Shown piece after piece: positions 27,801 to 36,600 of a stretch of DNA of 64,000 nt. The position numbers and the translations under genes were made by a program. The notes beneath the pieces were generated by a model, which was not told the DNA's origin, did no database searches, and saw only the letters and a list, made by a program, of their open reading frames with translations. Position 1 is the stretch's first letter. Each line of letters opens with the position of its first letter. The DNA is from a virus: the IMG/VR virus record IMGVR_UViG_3300028844_002501, positions 34,867-98,866 of that record; one strand, 5' to 3'.

Positions 27801-30287
27801 TACTTTGCACATGGTGGTAACTGGATTAAATTGATAGATGAAACATCATCAACGACAACTGATTTAACTGAAGGTGCAAATCTATATCACACAACAGCAA
27901 GAGCAAGAGCATCTATTAGTGCTACTGGTAGTTTAAGTTATGATAGTGCTACAGGTGTAATTTCTTACACACAAGGAAACACAGACACAGTAGCAGAGGG
28001 TTCTACTAATCTTTACTTTACAGATGCTAGAGCAAGAAGTTCAATATCAGTGGGTGGTGATTTATCTTATAACTCAACAACTGGTGTTATTAGTTTCTCG
28101 GAATCCGCATCACAAGTAACAAGTGTTAACACACAAACCGGTGCAATTGTATTAGATACAGATGACATAACAGAAGGTTCTAACTTATACTACACAGATG
28201 CAAGAGCGAGAGCAGTTTCGATAGAGAACATCGTAGAAGATACAACACCACAATTAGGTGGTAATTTAGATTTAAATACATATGACCTTACTACTACTGA
28301 CCCAACAGTTACATTAACAACGACAACAACACCAGTCACAACACAAGGAACAGTTAGTGCATCATCAGATACAAACTTATCAAATACTACAGTTACAGTA
28401 AATGATGACGGAGATTATGCAAACGCAGTAAGCAGTTATGTAACACTTACCAGCACTCAAATTGATACCTTAGGATTTAAGGGTGATATATCCCTAACAT
28501 ATTTCGGTGAAGCATCATCGTCTAGTAATTTTGTTTTCAGAGACACTGGAGACTCAATAGACCAGAATCAAATGATTACGACTTATGCTCCGCCAACAGA
28601 TACATATACATTTACATTATCAGCCCAACACGCAGATACAGATTCAGGTACTCCTGGAAATCAGAATCCATTAAATATTTCTTCAGCAGATACGGATATA
28701 AAATTCAAACAGTCTGCATATGGAGAAATGACTGTAACAAGTTCAACAGTTCTTAGTGGTAGTACCATTCAACTTAGAGATGCAGATGGATTTTACATTG
28801 ATAAAGAGCATGTAGAAGTTACTAGTTTGGGCGGAACAAGTTATAAGATTACTTTCTGGACACACGAAGTTAATGTGGGAGATGTAATTGATGTAATAGG
28901 TACATCGGCACAAACAGCAATATTCGAATGGGGCACATCTACTTTCTCTGAAACAGGATTAGTTGCTACCGCAGAAAGTTTCTCAGTTTCATCATCTACA
29001 AATGATATATTTGCAATGGGTGACTTAAACTTCACAACAGGTAGTACGACTGGTGAAGTAGTAGGTACATTGGTTTATGACTCACCGACTAACAACACTA
29101 TTATTTCTGGACTATCATCAGTAAGTATAGACGGAACAACATATCAATCAGCAATAACTAACACGCAAGTTCCAATCATAATGACTGGTAACTCAGGAAC
29201 TTCTAACGAATTAAGTTTAACAGTTGGTTCAGGAACAGATGCAAGATTGTGGTTACTTGATAGTTCTGCTAATCTAATATATAAATTCCCAGCGGCAGAT
29301 GGCACAGCAAATCAAGTAATGAAGACAGACGGTTCTGGTGATATATCTTGGGCAACACAAAGCACTGATTACGTTACAGAGGGTTCTAACTTATATTATA
29401 CAGATGCAAGAGCAGATGCAAGGGCACAATTAAAAATTGATGCATTAGTTGGTGGTGCTTCATCAGCCTTTGATACACTATTAGAAATTGAAAATGCAAT
29501 GGCAACTGATACTGAATTGACTAACGCAATTTCGGCATTAAACCATGACAGTCTTTCTGGAATTGTAGCAAATGAACACATTGATTGGACTTCAGCATCA
29601 GCAGGAACTATTCACGCAAGTAACTATAATAATACTGGAGATACAACATATACTGCTGGTTCTGGGTTAAGTTTAGTAGGAACAGAATTTTCAAACTCTG
29701 CTCCAGACCAAACAGTATCATTAACAGGAGCAGGCGCAACAACAGTTTCGGGAACATATCCTAACTTTACTATTACAAGTACTGATACGAATACAACAAC
29801 TGATATTACGGGAACAATCATTCCAGCAACAGACAACACTTATGACTTGGGTAGTACTTCTAAGAAATATGCAAATATTTACGGTCATACAGTAGAAGCA
29901 ACATATGCCGACTTAGCAGAACGATATGCTTCAGATGCCATATACGAGGCAGGAACAGTTGTAGTATTTGGTGGCGAAGCAGAAATCACAACAACACAAC
30001 TTGCAGGTGACGTATCTGTTGCAGGTGTAATCTCAACAAATCCAGCACTCAAATTAAATGCAGAGGCTGGTAATTCACAGACACATCCTTATGTTGCATT
30101 AAGAGGAAGAGTGCCATGTCAAATTATTGGCCCAGTATCTAAGGGTGATTTGATTATAACAGCACACGATGAGCCAGGATATGCCAAGAGTAATGGCAAG
30201 TTTGACGCAGGTCGTTCAGTCTTTGCAAAATCCATAGAAACAGACCTATCAGAAGGCAAAAAAGTAATAGAAGTAGTCATCTTATAA
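24855..30287 (+). CDS. Giant modular tail fibre/adhesin protein (1810 aa)
   Basis: The largest protein here. The N-terminus duplicates that of the preceding gene. A module of about 400 residues occurs twice (26160-27334 and 28230-29441), separated by copies of the ENTNLYYTDARA motif and the TLDTLNELAAALGDDANFS segment typical of marine phage fibres. The C-terminal 130 residues (ATYADLAERYASD, GTVVVFGGEAEIT, VALRGRVPC, GPVSKGDLI) form a domain shared with the next fibre gene. Such proteins are expected to project from the baseplate and bind the host. It starts 10 nt after the upstream gene, with AAGGAAT as ribosome site. Confidence 0.75.
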   Translation: MAEQIKFGDKLFLKGETLIIDNGASDAIIMSKNGTLRIEGDLTVQGVTTTVLSETVNIQDNQILLNSNFTGPNPTEDAGIEIERGDETNSHFLWQEASSRWTTGAHGLHSGSTISATTFSGNLTGSVTGDITSTGISTFTSVDINGGNIDGTVIGATNPQAGTFTNLNATTINGAVTGTVSNISNHDTDDLAEGTNNLYYTQARVDARYAQLQADANFIETLDGQAGSYYLDYTNFTNTPTTIAGYGITDGLSDVDVISVAPTTGQTVIWNGATWAPGDSFSQADFDSAFTAKDTDDLSEGSTNLYYTDARVGSVFDTRLATKFTDDLAEGSTNLYYTDARADARAQLKIDSLVDSAPGTLDTLNELAAALGDDANFSTTITTSLAGKEPTITAGTTSQYWRGDKSFQTLDTLAVAENTNLYYTDARAQAVSINNIVEDTTPQLGGNLDLNTYDLSTTDPTVSLTTTTTAVTTQGTVGASTESNLSNATVTVNDDGDYANAVSSYVTLTSTEIDNLGFKGESSLTYFGSAATTSNFVFRDASDNFEQNNMITTYSPPTDTYTFTLPTDASTPVNSADADINFKQYAYGEMTVTSSAVLSGSTIQLRDSSGFYIDKEHVEVSSLGGTSYKIIFWSQDVSVGDVIDVIASSAQTALFEWGTSSYSETGLVATAESFSLQSSTNDIFAMGDLEITTGTTTGEVVGTLIYDSPTNNTIVSGLTTVTIDGTGYQSALTVTEVPIIMTGNADTSNELSIAVGSATDARLWLLNSSGDLIYKFPAADGTANQVMKTDGSGDISWATQNTDYVTEGSNLYYTDARADARAQLKIDSLVDSAPGTLDTLNELADALGDDANFSTTMTNSLATKLAIADFNSTFDTRLGTKTTSDLTEGTNLYYTDTRARASINATGSLSYNSSTGVISYTQGNTDTVTEGSSNLYYTDARALAATDGEIVKFANMFATEGDLPSASTYHGMFAHVHGTGKGYFAHGGNWIKLIDETSSTTTDLTEGANLYHTTARARASISATGSLSYDSATGVISYTQGNTDTVAEGSTNLYFTDARARSSISVGGDLSYNSTTGVISFSESASQVTSVNTQTGAIVLDTDDITEGSNLYYTDARARAVSIENIVEDTTPQLGGNLDLNTYDLTTTDPTVTLTTTTTPVTTQGTVSASSDTNLSNTTVTVNDDGDYANAVSSYVTLTSTQIDTLGFKGDISLTYFGEASSSSNFVFRDTGDSIDQNQMITTYAPPTDTYTFTLSAQHADTDSGTPGNQNPLNISSADTDIKFKQSAYGEMTVTSSTVLSGSTIQLRDADGFYIDKEHVEVTSLGGTSYKITFWTHEVNVGDVIDVIGTSAQTAIFEWGTSTFSETGLVATAESFSVSSSTNDIFAMGDLNFTTGSTTGEVVGTLVYDSPTNNTIISGLSSVSIDGTTYQSAITNTQVPIIMTGNSGTSNELSLTVGSGTDARLWLLDSSANLIYKFPAADGTANQVMKTDGSGDISWATQSTDYVTEGSNLYYTDARADARAQLKIDALVGGASSAFDTLLEIENAMATDTELTNAISALNHDSLSGIVANEHIDWTSASAGTIHASNYNNTGDTTYTAGSGLSLVGTEFSNSAPDQTVSLTGAGATTVSGTYPNFTITSTDTNTTTDITGTIIPATDNTYDLGSTSKKYANIYGHTVEATYADLAERYASDAIYEAGTVVVFGGEAEITTTQLAGDVSVAGVISTNPALKLNAEAGNSQTHPYVALRGRVPCQIIGPVSKGDLIITAHDEPGYAKSNGKFDAGRSVFAKSIETDLSEGKKVIEVVIL
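26160..27334 (+). repeat. Fibre module, copy 1
   Basis: Encodes the IVEDTTPQLGG to ARAQLKID module of the giant fibre. It matches copy 2 at 28230-29441 over nearly its whole length, with an 11-13 residue insertion in copy 2. A shorter third relative lies at about 23937-24748. Confidence 0.8.
28230..29441 (+). repeat. Fibre module, copy 2
   Basis: Second copy of the module at 26160-27334. The last about 90 bp of each copy (around ATTTATATTATACAGATGC) are close to identical in DNA, while the middle has diverged. Confidence 0.8.
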
Positions 30288-30441
30288 TTAACTATAAGTA
30301 TTGCATTTTGTCTGGTTTCGATAAATACATTTAGAGGGAAACTCGCCCTCTAAATAAAAACCGAGGGTCCAAATAATCCTCAATGATAATTCAGAATTGG
30401 TCCAAATAATCGATTTTATATAAAATAACGGGAGAAAATAA
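30288..30441 (+). other. Intergenic region with late promoter, hairpin and direct repeat
   Basis: No gene. It contains the late box at 30320, a hairpin ATTTAGAGGG/CCCTCTAAAT (30329-30338 and 30346-30355) directly after the box, and a 13-bp direct repeat GGTCCAAATAATC at 30366-30378 and 30399-30411. The following ribosome site is GGGAGAAAA. Confidence 0.7.
30320..30328 (+). promoter_or_regulatory. Late promoter of third fibre gene
   Basis: GATAAATAC, predicted start 30333, giving a leader of about 109 nt that begins with the AGAGGG/CCCTCT hairpin. Confidence 0.75.
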
Positions 30442-32904
30442 ATGGCAGCATATGCAATTCAGTTCCGTCGCGGTACAACAGTAGAACACAACTCATTCAC
30501 AGGCCTTTTGGGTGAAGTTACTGTAGATACAACCAAAAATACGGTTGTAGTCCACGATGGTTCAACAGCAGGTGGATACGCCTTGGCACTAGAGGGTGCC
30601 GCAGTATCATCATCGACTGGTTCGTTCTCAAGTAACGTAACAGTAGGTGGAACATTGGGTGTTACCGGTTTGACTACTATGTCAGGCGCGGCGGCAGTCA
30701 CAGGAGACCTAACAATGACTGGTCACATTTTGCCAAGTGCAAACGTGACTTACGACTTAGGTTCAACTACAAAAATGTGGAGAGATGTTTACGTTGGTCC
30801 AGGTTCATTATACATTAACGGTAAGAAAGTTATTGAAGATGATTCAGGTACAATTAGTATAACAACAGATGCAAACGAAGACCTTAAGTTCACTACAAGT
30901 GGAACAGGTACTTTAAAACTAATTTCAAGTAACGGTATTAACTTTACTGGTGAATTAGGTGCAGTATCAGGTGATTTACAAATCGGTGACCACATCGATA
31001 TGAATTCAAATCTAATTAAAGAAGTAGCAACTCCGGTTTCTACTACTGATGCGGCAAACAAAGCATACGTTGATTCAACATCGGCTTCAGCAGTAACAGG
31101 CGGCTCAAACGCTGTTTCTGGTACTACTGGCGCATTTTCTAGTAACGTAACAGTTGCTGGTAACTTAACAGTTTCGGGTACAACTACTACAGTTAACTCA
31201 GAAACAATTACAATGGCTGATAACCTATTCATAATCAATTCAAATGCAACTGGTGTTCCTACTGAAAACGGTGGTTTTGAAGTTGAGCGTGGTGATTCGT
31301 TAAATGTTCAGTTCTTATGGAACGAAACAGATGACAGATGGTCAGTAGGCGCACAAGATTTCCACGCAGGTGGTGAAATTATTGCGGCTGGTGGTATTGA
31401 TGCATCAGATATTACTGTTACAGGTACTTTAACAGGTGCTGTGACTGGTAACGTTACAGGTAACGTTACAGGTAGTGCTGGTACAGTTACATCTATCGCA
31501 TCTCATCTTTTAGATGAAGATAATATGGCTACAGACAGTGCAACTAAGGTTCCATCACAACAGTCGGTAAAGGCTTATGTAGATTCAGCAGTAGCGGGTA
31601 AAGACAACACTGATGAAATTACCGAAGGTTCAACAAACCTATACTATACAGATGCGAGAGTTGATTCTTATATCAACGCTTCTATTCTAACTACAGATGT
31701 ATCTGAGGGTTCAAACCTATATTATACAGATGAAAGAGTTGATGACCGTGTAGGTGCTTTAATCGTAGGCGGTACAAATGTTACTGCAACTTATGATGAT
31801 GCGAATGGTACATTAACTTTGGCTTCTACAGATACTAACACTACTTATTCAGTTCAGGATGGTGAGTTATCACAAAATAACTTTACTACTACTTTAAAGG
31901 ATAAGTTAGATGGTATCGAAGCAAGTGCGACAGCAGACCAAACTGATGCAGAAATCAGAGCGGCAGTTGAAGCGGCAACGGACTCAAACGTATTCACTGA
32001 TGCAGACCATAGCAAATTAAATGCTATCGAGGCAACAGCGGATGTTACTGATGCTACTAACGTAGCGGCAGCCGGTGCAGTTATGGAATCAGATTCAACT
32101 ACAGCGGCAATGTCGTTTGTTATTGATGAAGACAACATGGCATCAGATAGTGCTACTAAAGTTCCAACTCAACAATCTGTTAAAGCATACACAGACTCAC
32201 GTGAAACTGCAATTACAACTGCATACCAATCATATGCAGATACGGCAGAAGCAGATGCTAGAGCGTATACTGATACAGAAATTACAGCATTAGTTGATAG
32301 TTCACCAGCGGCAATGAATACGCTGAACGAATTAGCGGCAGCCTTAGGCGATGATGCTAACTTTAGTACAACAGTTACTAACTCTATTGCTACTAAACTA
32401 CCACTAGCAGGTGGTACAATGTCTGGTAACATCGCAATGGGTGGTAATGATATCACTGGTGGCGGTGACGCAACATTTACTAACTTCAACGGTACGGCGA
32501 CATATGCAAAATATGCCGACCTTGCTGAAAGATATGCGGCTGACGCAACATATGAAGAAGGTACAGTAATGTCATTTGGTGGTGAAGCAGAAGTTACTTC
32601 AGCACAAGGCTATGGTTCAACTAAGATTGCAGGCGTAGTTTCTACTAAGCCAGCATTCGCAATGAACGATGCGGCTGGTAACTCAGAAACTCATCCTTTC
32701 ATCGCTCTACAAGGTCGTGTACCATGTAAAGTTGTTGGAACAGTTTCTAAAGGCGACATCCTAGTAGCATCTGATATTTCAGGTACTGCTACAGTATGGA
32801 CAGAATCAACAGTAGACCCACGTATGACAGCATATGTTGGTATTGCTATTGAAGACAAGACTACTGATGGCGAAGGTTATGTTGAAGTTAAAGTAGGTAA
32901 GTAA
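30442..32904 (+). CDS. Modular tail fibre/adhesin protein (820 aa)
   Basis: An 820-aa fibre. The N-terminal 50 residues (AYAIQFRRGTTVEHNSFTG, then EVTVDTTKNTVVVHDGST) form the short domain that begins many marine phage fibres. It is followed by the LTVSGTTTTVNSETI module (about residues 235-310), LYYTDARV copies, TLNELAAALGDDANFS and the C-terminal ADLAERYAADATYEEGTV/GRVPC domain shared with the giant fibre. It has its own late promoter and terminator, so it is transcribed alone. Confidence 0.75.
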   Translation: MAAYAIQFRRGTTVEHNSFTGLLGEVTVDTTKNTVVVHDGSTAGGYALALEGAAVSSSTGSFSSNVTVGGTLGVTGLTTMSGAAAVTGDLTMTGHILPSANVTYDLGSTTKMWRDVYVGPGSLYINGKKVIEDDSGTISITTDANEDLKFTTSGTGTLKLISSNGINFTGELGAVSGDLQIGDHIDMNSNLIKEVATPVSTTDAANKAYVDSTSASAVTGGSNAVSGTTGAFSSNVTVAGNLTVSGTTTTVNSETITMADNLFIINSNATGVPTENGGFEVERGDSLNVQFLWNETDDRWSVGAQDFHAGGEIIAAGGIDASDITVTGTLTGAVTGNVTGNVTGSAGTVTSIASHLLDEDNMATDSATKVPSQQSVKAYVDSAVAGKDNTDEITEGSTNLYYTDARVDSYINASILTTDVSEGSNLYYTDERVDDRVGALIVGGTNVTATYDDANGTLTLASTDTNTTYSVQDGELSQNNFTTTLKDKLDGIEASATADQTDAEIRAAVEAATDSNVFTDADHSKLNAIEATADVTDATNVAAAGAVMESDSTTAAMSFVIDEDNMASDSATKVPTQQSVKAYTDSRETAITTAYQSYADTAEADARAYTDTEITALVDSSPAAMNTLNELAAALGDDANFSTTVTNSIATKLPLAGGTMSGNIAMGGNDITGGGDATFTNFNGTATYAKYADLAERYAADATYEEGTVMSFGGEAEVTSAQGYGSTKIAGVVSTKPAFAMNDAAGNSETHPFIALQGRVPCKVVGTVSKGDILVASDISGTATVWTESTVDPRMTAYVGIAIEDKTTDGEGYVEVKVGK

Positions 32905-32932
32905 TTATCTAGTTTACTGAAAATAAACAACG

Positions 32933-32961
32933 AAAAAGGGAATCTTAGGGTTCCCTTTTTT
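32933..32961 (+). terminator. Intrinsic terminator after third fibre gene
   Basis: AAAAAGGGAA and TTCCCTTTTT form the stem, 8-nt loop, T run continuing into 32961. Confidence 0.9.
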
Positions 32962-33004
32962 ATTACCAAATCGTTAACAAACATCTTAATAAACCTCACT
33001 TTTA

Positions 33005-33013
33005 GATAAATAA
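33005..33013 (+). promoter_or_regulatory. Late promoter of the 85-aa protein gene
   Basis: GATAAATAA; predicted start 33018, immediately followed by a TAGGGTT/AACTCTA hairpin (33019-33036). Confidence 0.65.
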
Positions 33014-33099
33014 GAGTGTAGGGTTATGAAACTCTAACAGAACAACTAAGAGATACTATCTCGAGGTTAAACACATAACATTTCTTAAGGAGAAATAAC

Positions 33100-33357
33100 A
33101 TGGCAGCAAAAGCAACTAACGGTAACGGCTTAGGTTCGATTACAACAATTTTAGATTCAGACGCAGTAGTGGCAGACCAAGCGGCATTAGACGCAATCTC
33201 GGCAGCACTACAAAATGCAGGTCACACAGTGGTAGGTATTGATGGCGCACTAGCGGCAGTAATGCACTTCGCAATTCAAGGTGGTCCAGATGCATCAGGT
33301 TACGCGGCAGAAGTTATGGGTCAGGCTCTTTCAGCAGTTTGTACTTTTAACAACTAA
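33100..33357 (+). CDS. Unknown 85-aa protein in fibre array
   Basis: An Ala-rich 85-aa protein with an excellent ribosome site (AAGGAGAAATAAC). It contains DQAALDAISAALQNAGHTVVG and AAVMHFAIQGG, likely two helices. It has a private late promoter and terminator, implying a high and separate dose, as for a small virion or decoration protein. The family is not recognised. Confidence 0.75.
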   Translation: MAAKATNGNGLGSITTILDSDAVVADQAALDAISAALQNAGHTVVGIDGALAAVMHFAIQGGPDASGYAAEVMGQALSAVCTFNN

Positions 33358-33376
33358 GAAATCTTTTAATTAAGTG

Positions 33377-33405
33377 AAAAAGCCCTCTTTATGAGGGCTT
33401 TTTTT
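33377..33405 (+). terminator. Intrinsic terminator after the 85-aa gene
   Basis: AAAAAGCCCTC and GAGGGCTTTTT stem with a TTTAT loop, followed by T residues. Confidence 0.93.
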
Positions 33406-33410
33406 ATGTC

Positions 33411-33646
33411 TAATGATATCTTTTTTTATATTTTGTATAAATAGATATGTAAGTGATAAAGAAAAACACTTACGATAGTTGAGATATCTTCCGACTAATC
33501 AAATGCATGAGACTTTTCCGTGCAGTACATTGAGAATCCTTCCGATGTATAAAAAATAAAAATAAGTAAAATAAACGTTATGTATATTATTTCATGGAAT
33601 GGTCCGTGGAGTAATCAATAACAATGGCTAATTATAGGAGATAATA
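33411..33646 (+). other. Long 5' leader of the 1587-aa fibre gene
   Basis: Contains an exact late promoter and about 198 nt of leader without a supported gene. The leader opens with a 7-bp hairpin GTAAGTG/CACTTAC (33449-33455 with 33467-33473). A six-codon upstream frame (ATG at 33624, MANYRR then stop) runs through the TAGGAG ribosome site of the fibre gene. Confidence 0.55.
33436..33444 (+). promoter_or_regulatory. Exact T4-consensus late promoter
   Basis: TATAAATAG, a perfect match to TATAAATA; predicted start 33449 coincides with the first base of the leader hairpin. Confidence 0.8.
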
Positions 33647-36600
33647 ATGGCTGATATTAAAAACTTTGGAATCCGCGGAATCGGTTCTGATGTTCAGTTT
33701 GGTAAGTCGGGTGGCCGAGTCGTATATGATTCAGGTAATTCACTTTTCAAAGTAACAACAGACGGTTCAACGTTGGGCAACATGAATGTTGCAACTCCAA
33801 CTTCGGATAACCATGCGGCAAACAAGAGTTATGTTGACTCAGTTGCTTCAGGACTTGACGTTAAACAGTCAGTTCGTGCGGCTTCTACAGGTAACGTAAC
33901 TATAAGTGGTCCAGGCGCTTCAGTTGATGGTGTTTCACTATCATCGGGTGACCGTGTACTACTAAAGAACCAGTCTTCTGGTTCTGAAAACGGTATCTAT
34001 GTATGGAATGGTTCGGCGTCAGCAATGACACGTGCAACTGACATGGATGGAGCCGCTGAATTTGTTGGTTCATTCTTCTTTGTTGAAGAAGGTACAATAA
34101 ACTCAGACCAAGGCTTTGTATGTTCTACTGACGGTACAATTACTGTTGATACAACTGCAATCGCCTTTACACAATTCACTGGTACTGGTCAGTTAACAGC
34201 AGGTAATGGTTTATCTAAATCAGGTAACACATTCAATGTTAATGTTGATGATGTATATGTGAAAATTGATGGTTCAGACAATCTAACTGTTAAAGGTACT
34301 ACGACTACTGGTCAAGTACTTCGTTCAGACGGTTCAGGTGGCGTGGCTTATGGCGCGGTTAACTTGACATCTTCAGACGCAGTTACTGGTGCTTTACCAT
34401 TAACAAACGGTGGTTTAGGTGTTGATGCATCTGATGCCGCTGGTAAAATAACTGCTCGTTCAAACTTAGGTTTGGGCTCAATGGCTACTCAGGACGCTGG
34501 TTCTGTTGCTATTACAGGCGGTTCAGTAGACCTTTCAAGTGGTACTTTAACTCTAGCAAACGACCAAATCTCTGGTGACAAAATCTCTGGTGGTACAATT
34601 GACTCAGCGAACCTTTCAGGTGGCGCAGGCAAGACTATCTCTGGTTTCGATGTTACTATTGCATCTGGTAAAACACTAGACGTTGACGGTGCAGTTGATA
34701 TTGACGCTTCATCTGGTAACATGGACGGCGTTGCTATCGGTGGAACTACTTCAGCGGCTGGTACGTTTACTACTATGCAGTCTGACTCAGTTGATATTAA
34801 TGGTGGTGCTATTGATGGCTCAACTATTGGTGCTAACGTGGCGGCAGCAGGTACATTTACAAACGTAGATGCTACTGGTACAATCAAAACTGATACACTA
34901 GACAACTATTCTGGTACAAACATTGCGGTTAATGCCCCATTGGATGTTACTGGTGATGTTGGTGTAACTGGTTCAGTTACGGCTACTGTTGCAATGGTTT
35001 CTGACACAATTAGTGAAAGAACTGGCGCGGCTGGTGTTACTGTTGATGGCGTATTATTGAAAGATAATGGCGTTACTGCAACAGGAACTTCAAACCTAAC
35101 AACTGCAACAATCGGTACTGCTGATATTAACGGCGGTGCAGTAGATGGAACAATCATTGGTGCTAACTCATCAGCGGCTGGTACGTTTACAACAATGACT
35201 ACTGCAAGTGCAAGTATTACTGGTGGTTCTGTCTCAGGAACAAACGTTAACATGACTGGTCAAACTTTGACCCTTGCTAACGACCAACTTTCTGGTGACA
35301 AAATTGACGGTGGTACAATTAGTAACTTCGCTTCAACTGGTATTGATGATAATGCTGACCAAACAGTCCTAACTTTAGGTGCTGACGAGTCTGCTTCATT
35401 TGCCGGTGCAGTTACAGTTACTGGTGACTTAACAGTTAACGGTACTTTAACTTCAATCAATACTACTAACACTGAAATCACTGACAACACAATTGTTTTA
35501 AACAATGGTGAGTCTGGTGCTGGTGTTACTGAAGGTTCAGCAGGTATTACTATCGACCGTGGTACTGCGGATGACGCAACTTTCCTATGGAATGAAACTA
35601 CTGATAAGTTTGAATTCAAGGTTGGTTCTTCATTAGCAGACCTAACAGTGGCTAGCCTAGCAATGACTGGCATTGATGTAGATACTATCGGCGACCTTAG
35701 TGGTGGCGGTATTACTGTAAACGATGCTATTAACTTTGATGGTGCGGCAACGTTTGATACTACAATCGGTGTTGACACAATTAATGAACTAAGTTCAGGC
35801 GTTGGTGTTACTGTTGATTCAGTATTACTAAAAGACGGAAAAGTTACTGGTAGTTTAACTGCGGAAGCAGGCGACACAGTTGACGTTTCTGCGGCAACTC
35901 TAACTTTGGCTGATAACCAGATTTCTGGTGATAAAGTTGAAGGCGGAACAATTGCAGGCATTACAATTACTAACTTAGTGGCAACTTCGGCTGACATTAA
36001 TGGTGGTACTGTAGATGCGGCAGTAATTGGTGGCGCTACTTCGGCAGCGGCAACATTTACAACTATGGCTTCTGACTCGGTTAATATCGATGGCGGTGCT
36101 GTTGACGGAACAATCATTGGTGCTAATACATCAGCGGCTGGTACATTCTCTACTTTAACATCTGCTTCAGCAGATATTAATGGTGGTGCAGTTGACGGAA
36201 CTATCATTGGTGCGGCAGCATCAGCGGCTGGTACATTCACTACAATGACTTCTGATACAGTTGACATTAATGGTGGTGCTATCGACGGCGTAACATTGTC
36301 TTCATCTTCAGTAAATATTGATGGTGGTGCAGTAGACGGTACAGTAATTGGTGCAAATTCATCAGCGGCTGGTACTTTCTCAACATTGACATCAGCATCT
36401 GCGGCCCTTACAGGCGGTACTGCTACTGGCATGACAACTGTTACAGCAACAAACCTAAACTCAGGCAATGCGACAATTACTGGTGGTTCAATCTCTGGTA
36501 CTTCAATCGACTTGACTGGTCAGACCCTAACACTAGGTAATGACTCAATTTCAGGTGACGTAATTCACAACGGTACTATTTCTGGTGCATCATTGGCAGG

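Noticed and set aside
35980-36420. A CRISPR-like or noncoding repeat array
   Set aside because: Repeats are in frame, roughly 90 nt, with no unique spacers; they encode protein repeats in a fibre.
35260-36468. A 402-aa minus-strand frame in the fibre gene
   Set aside because: It is an antisense shadow of the repeats encoding INGGAVDG; there is no start signal and its composition is biased by the repeats.
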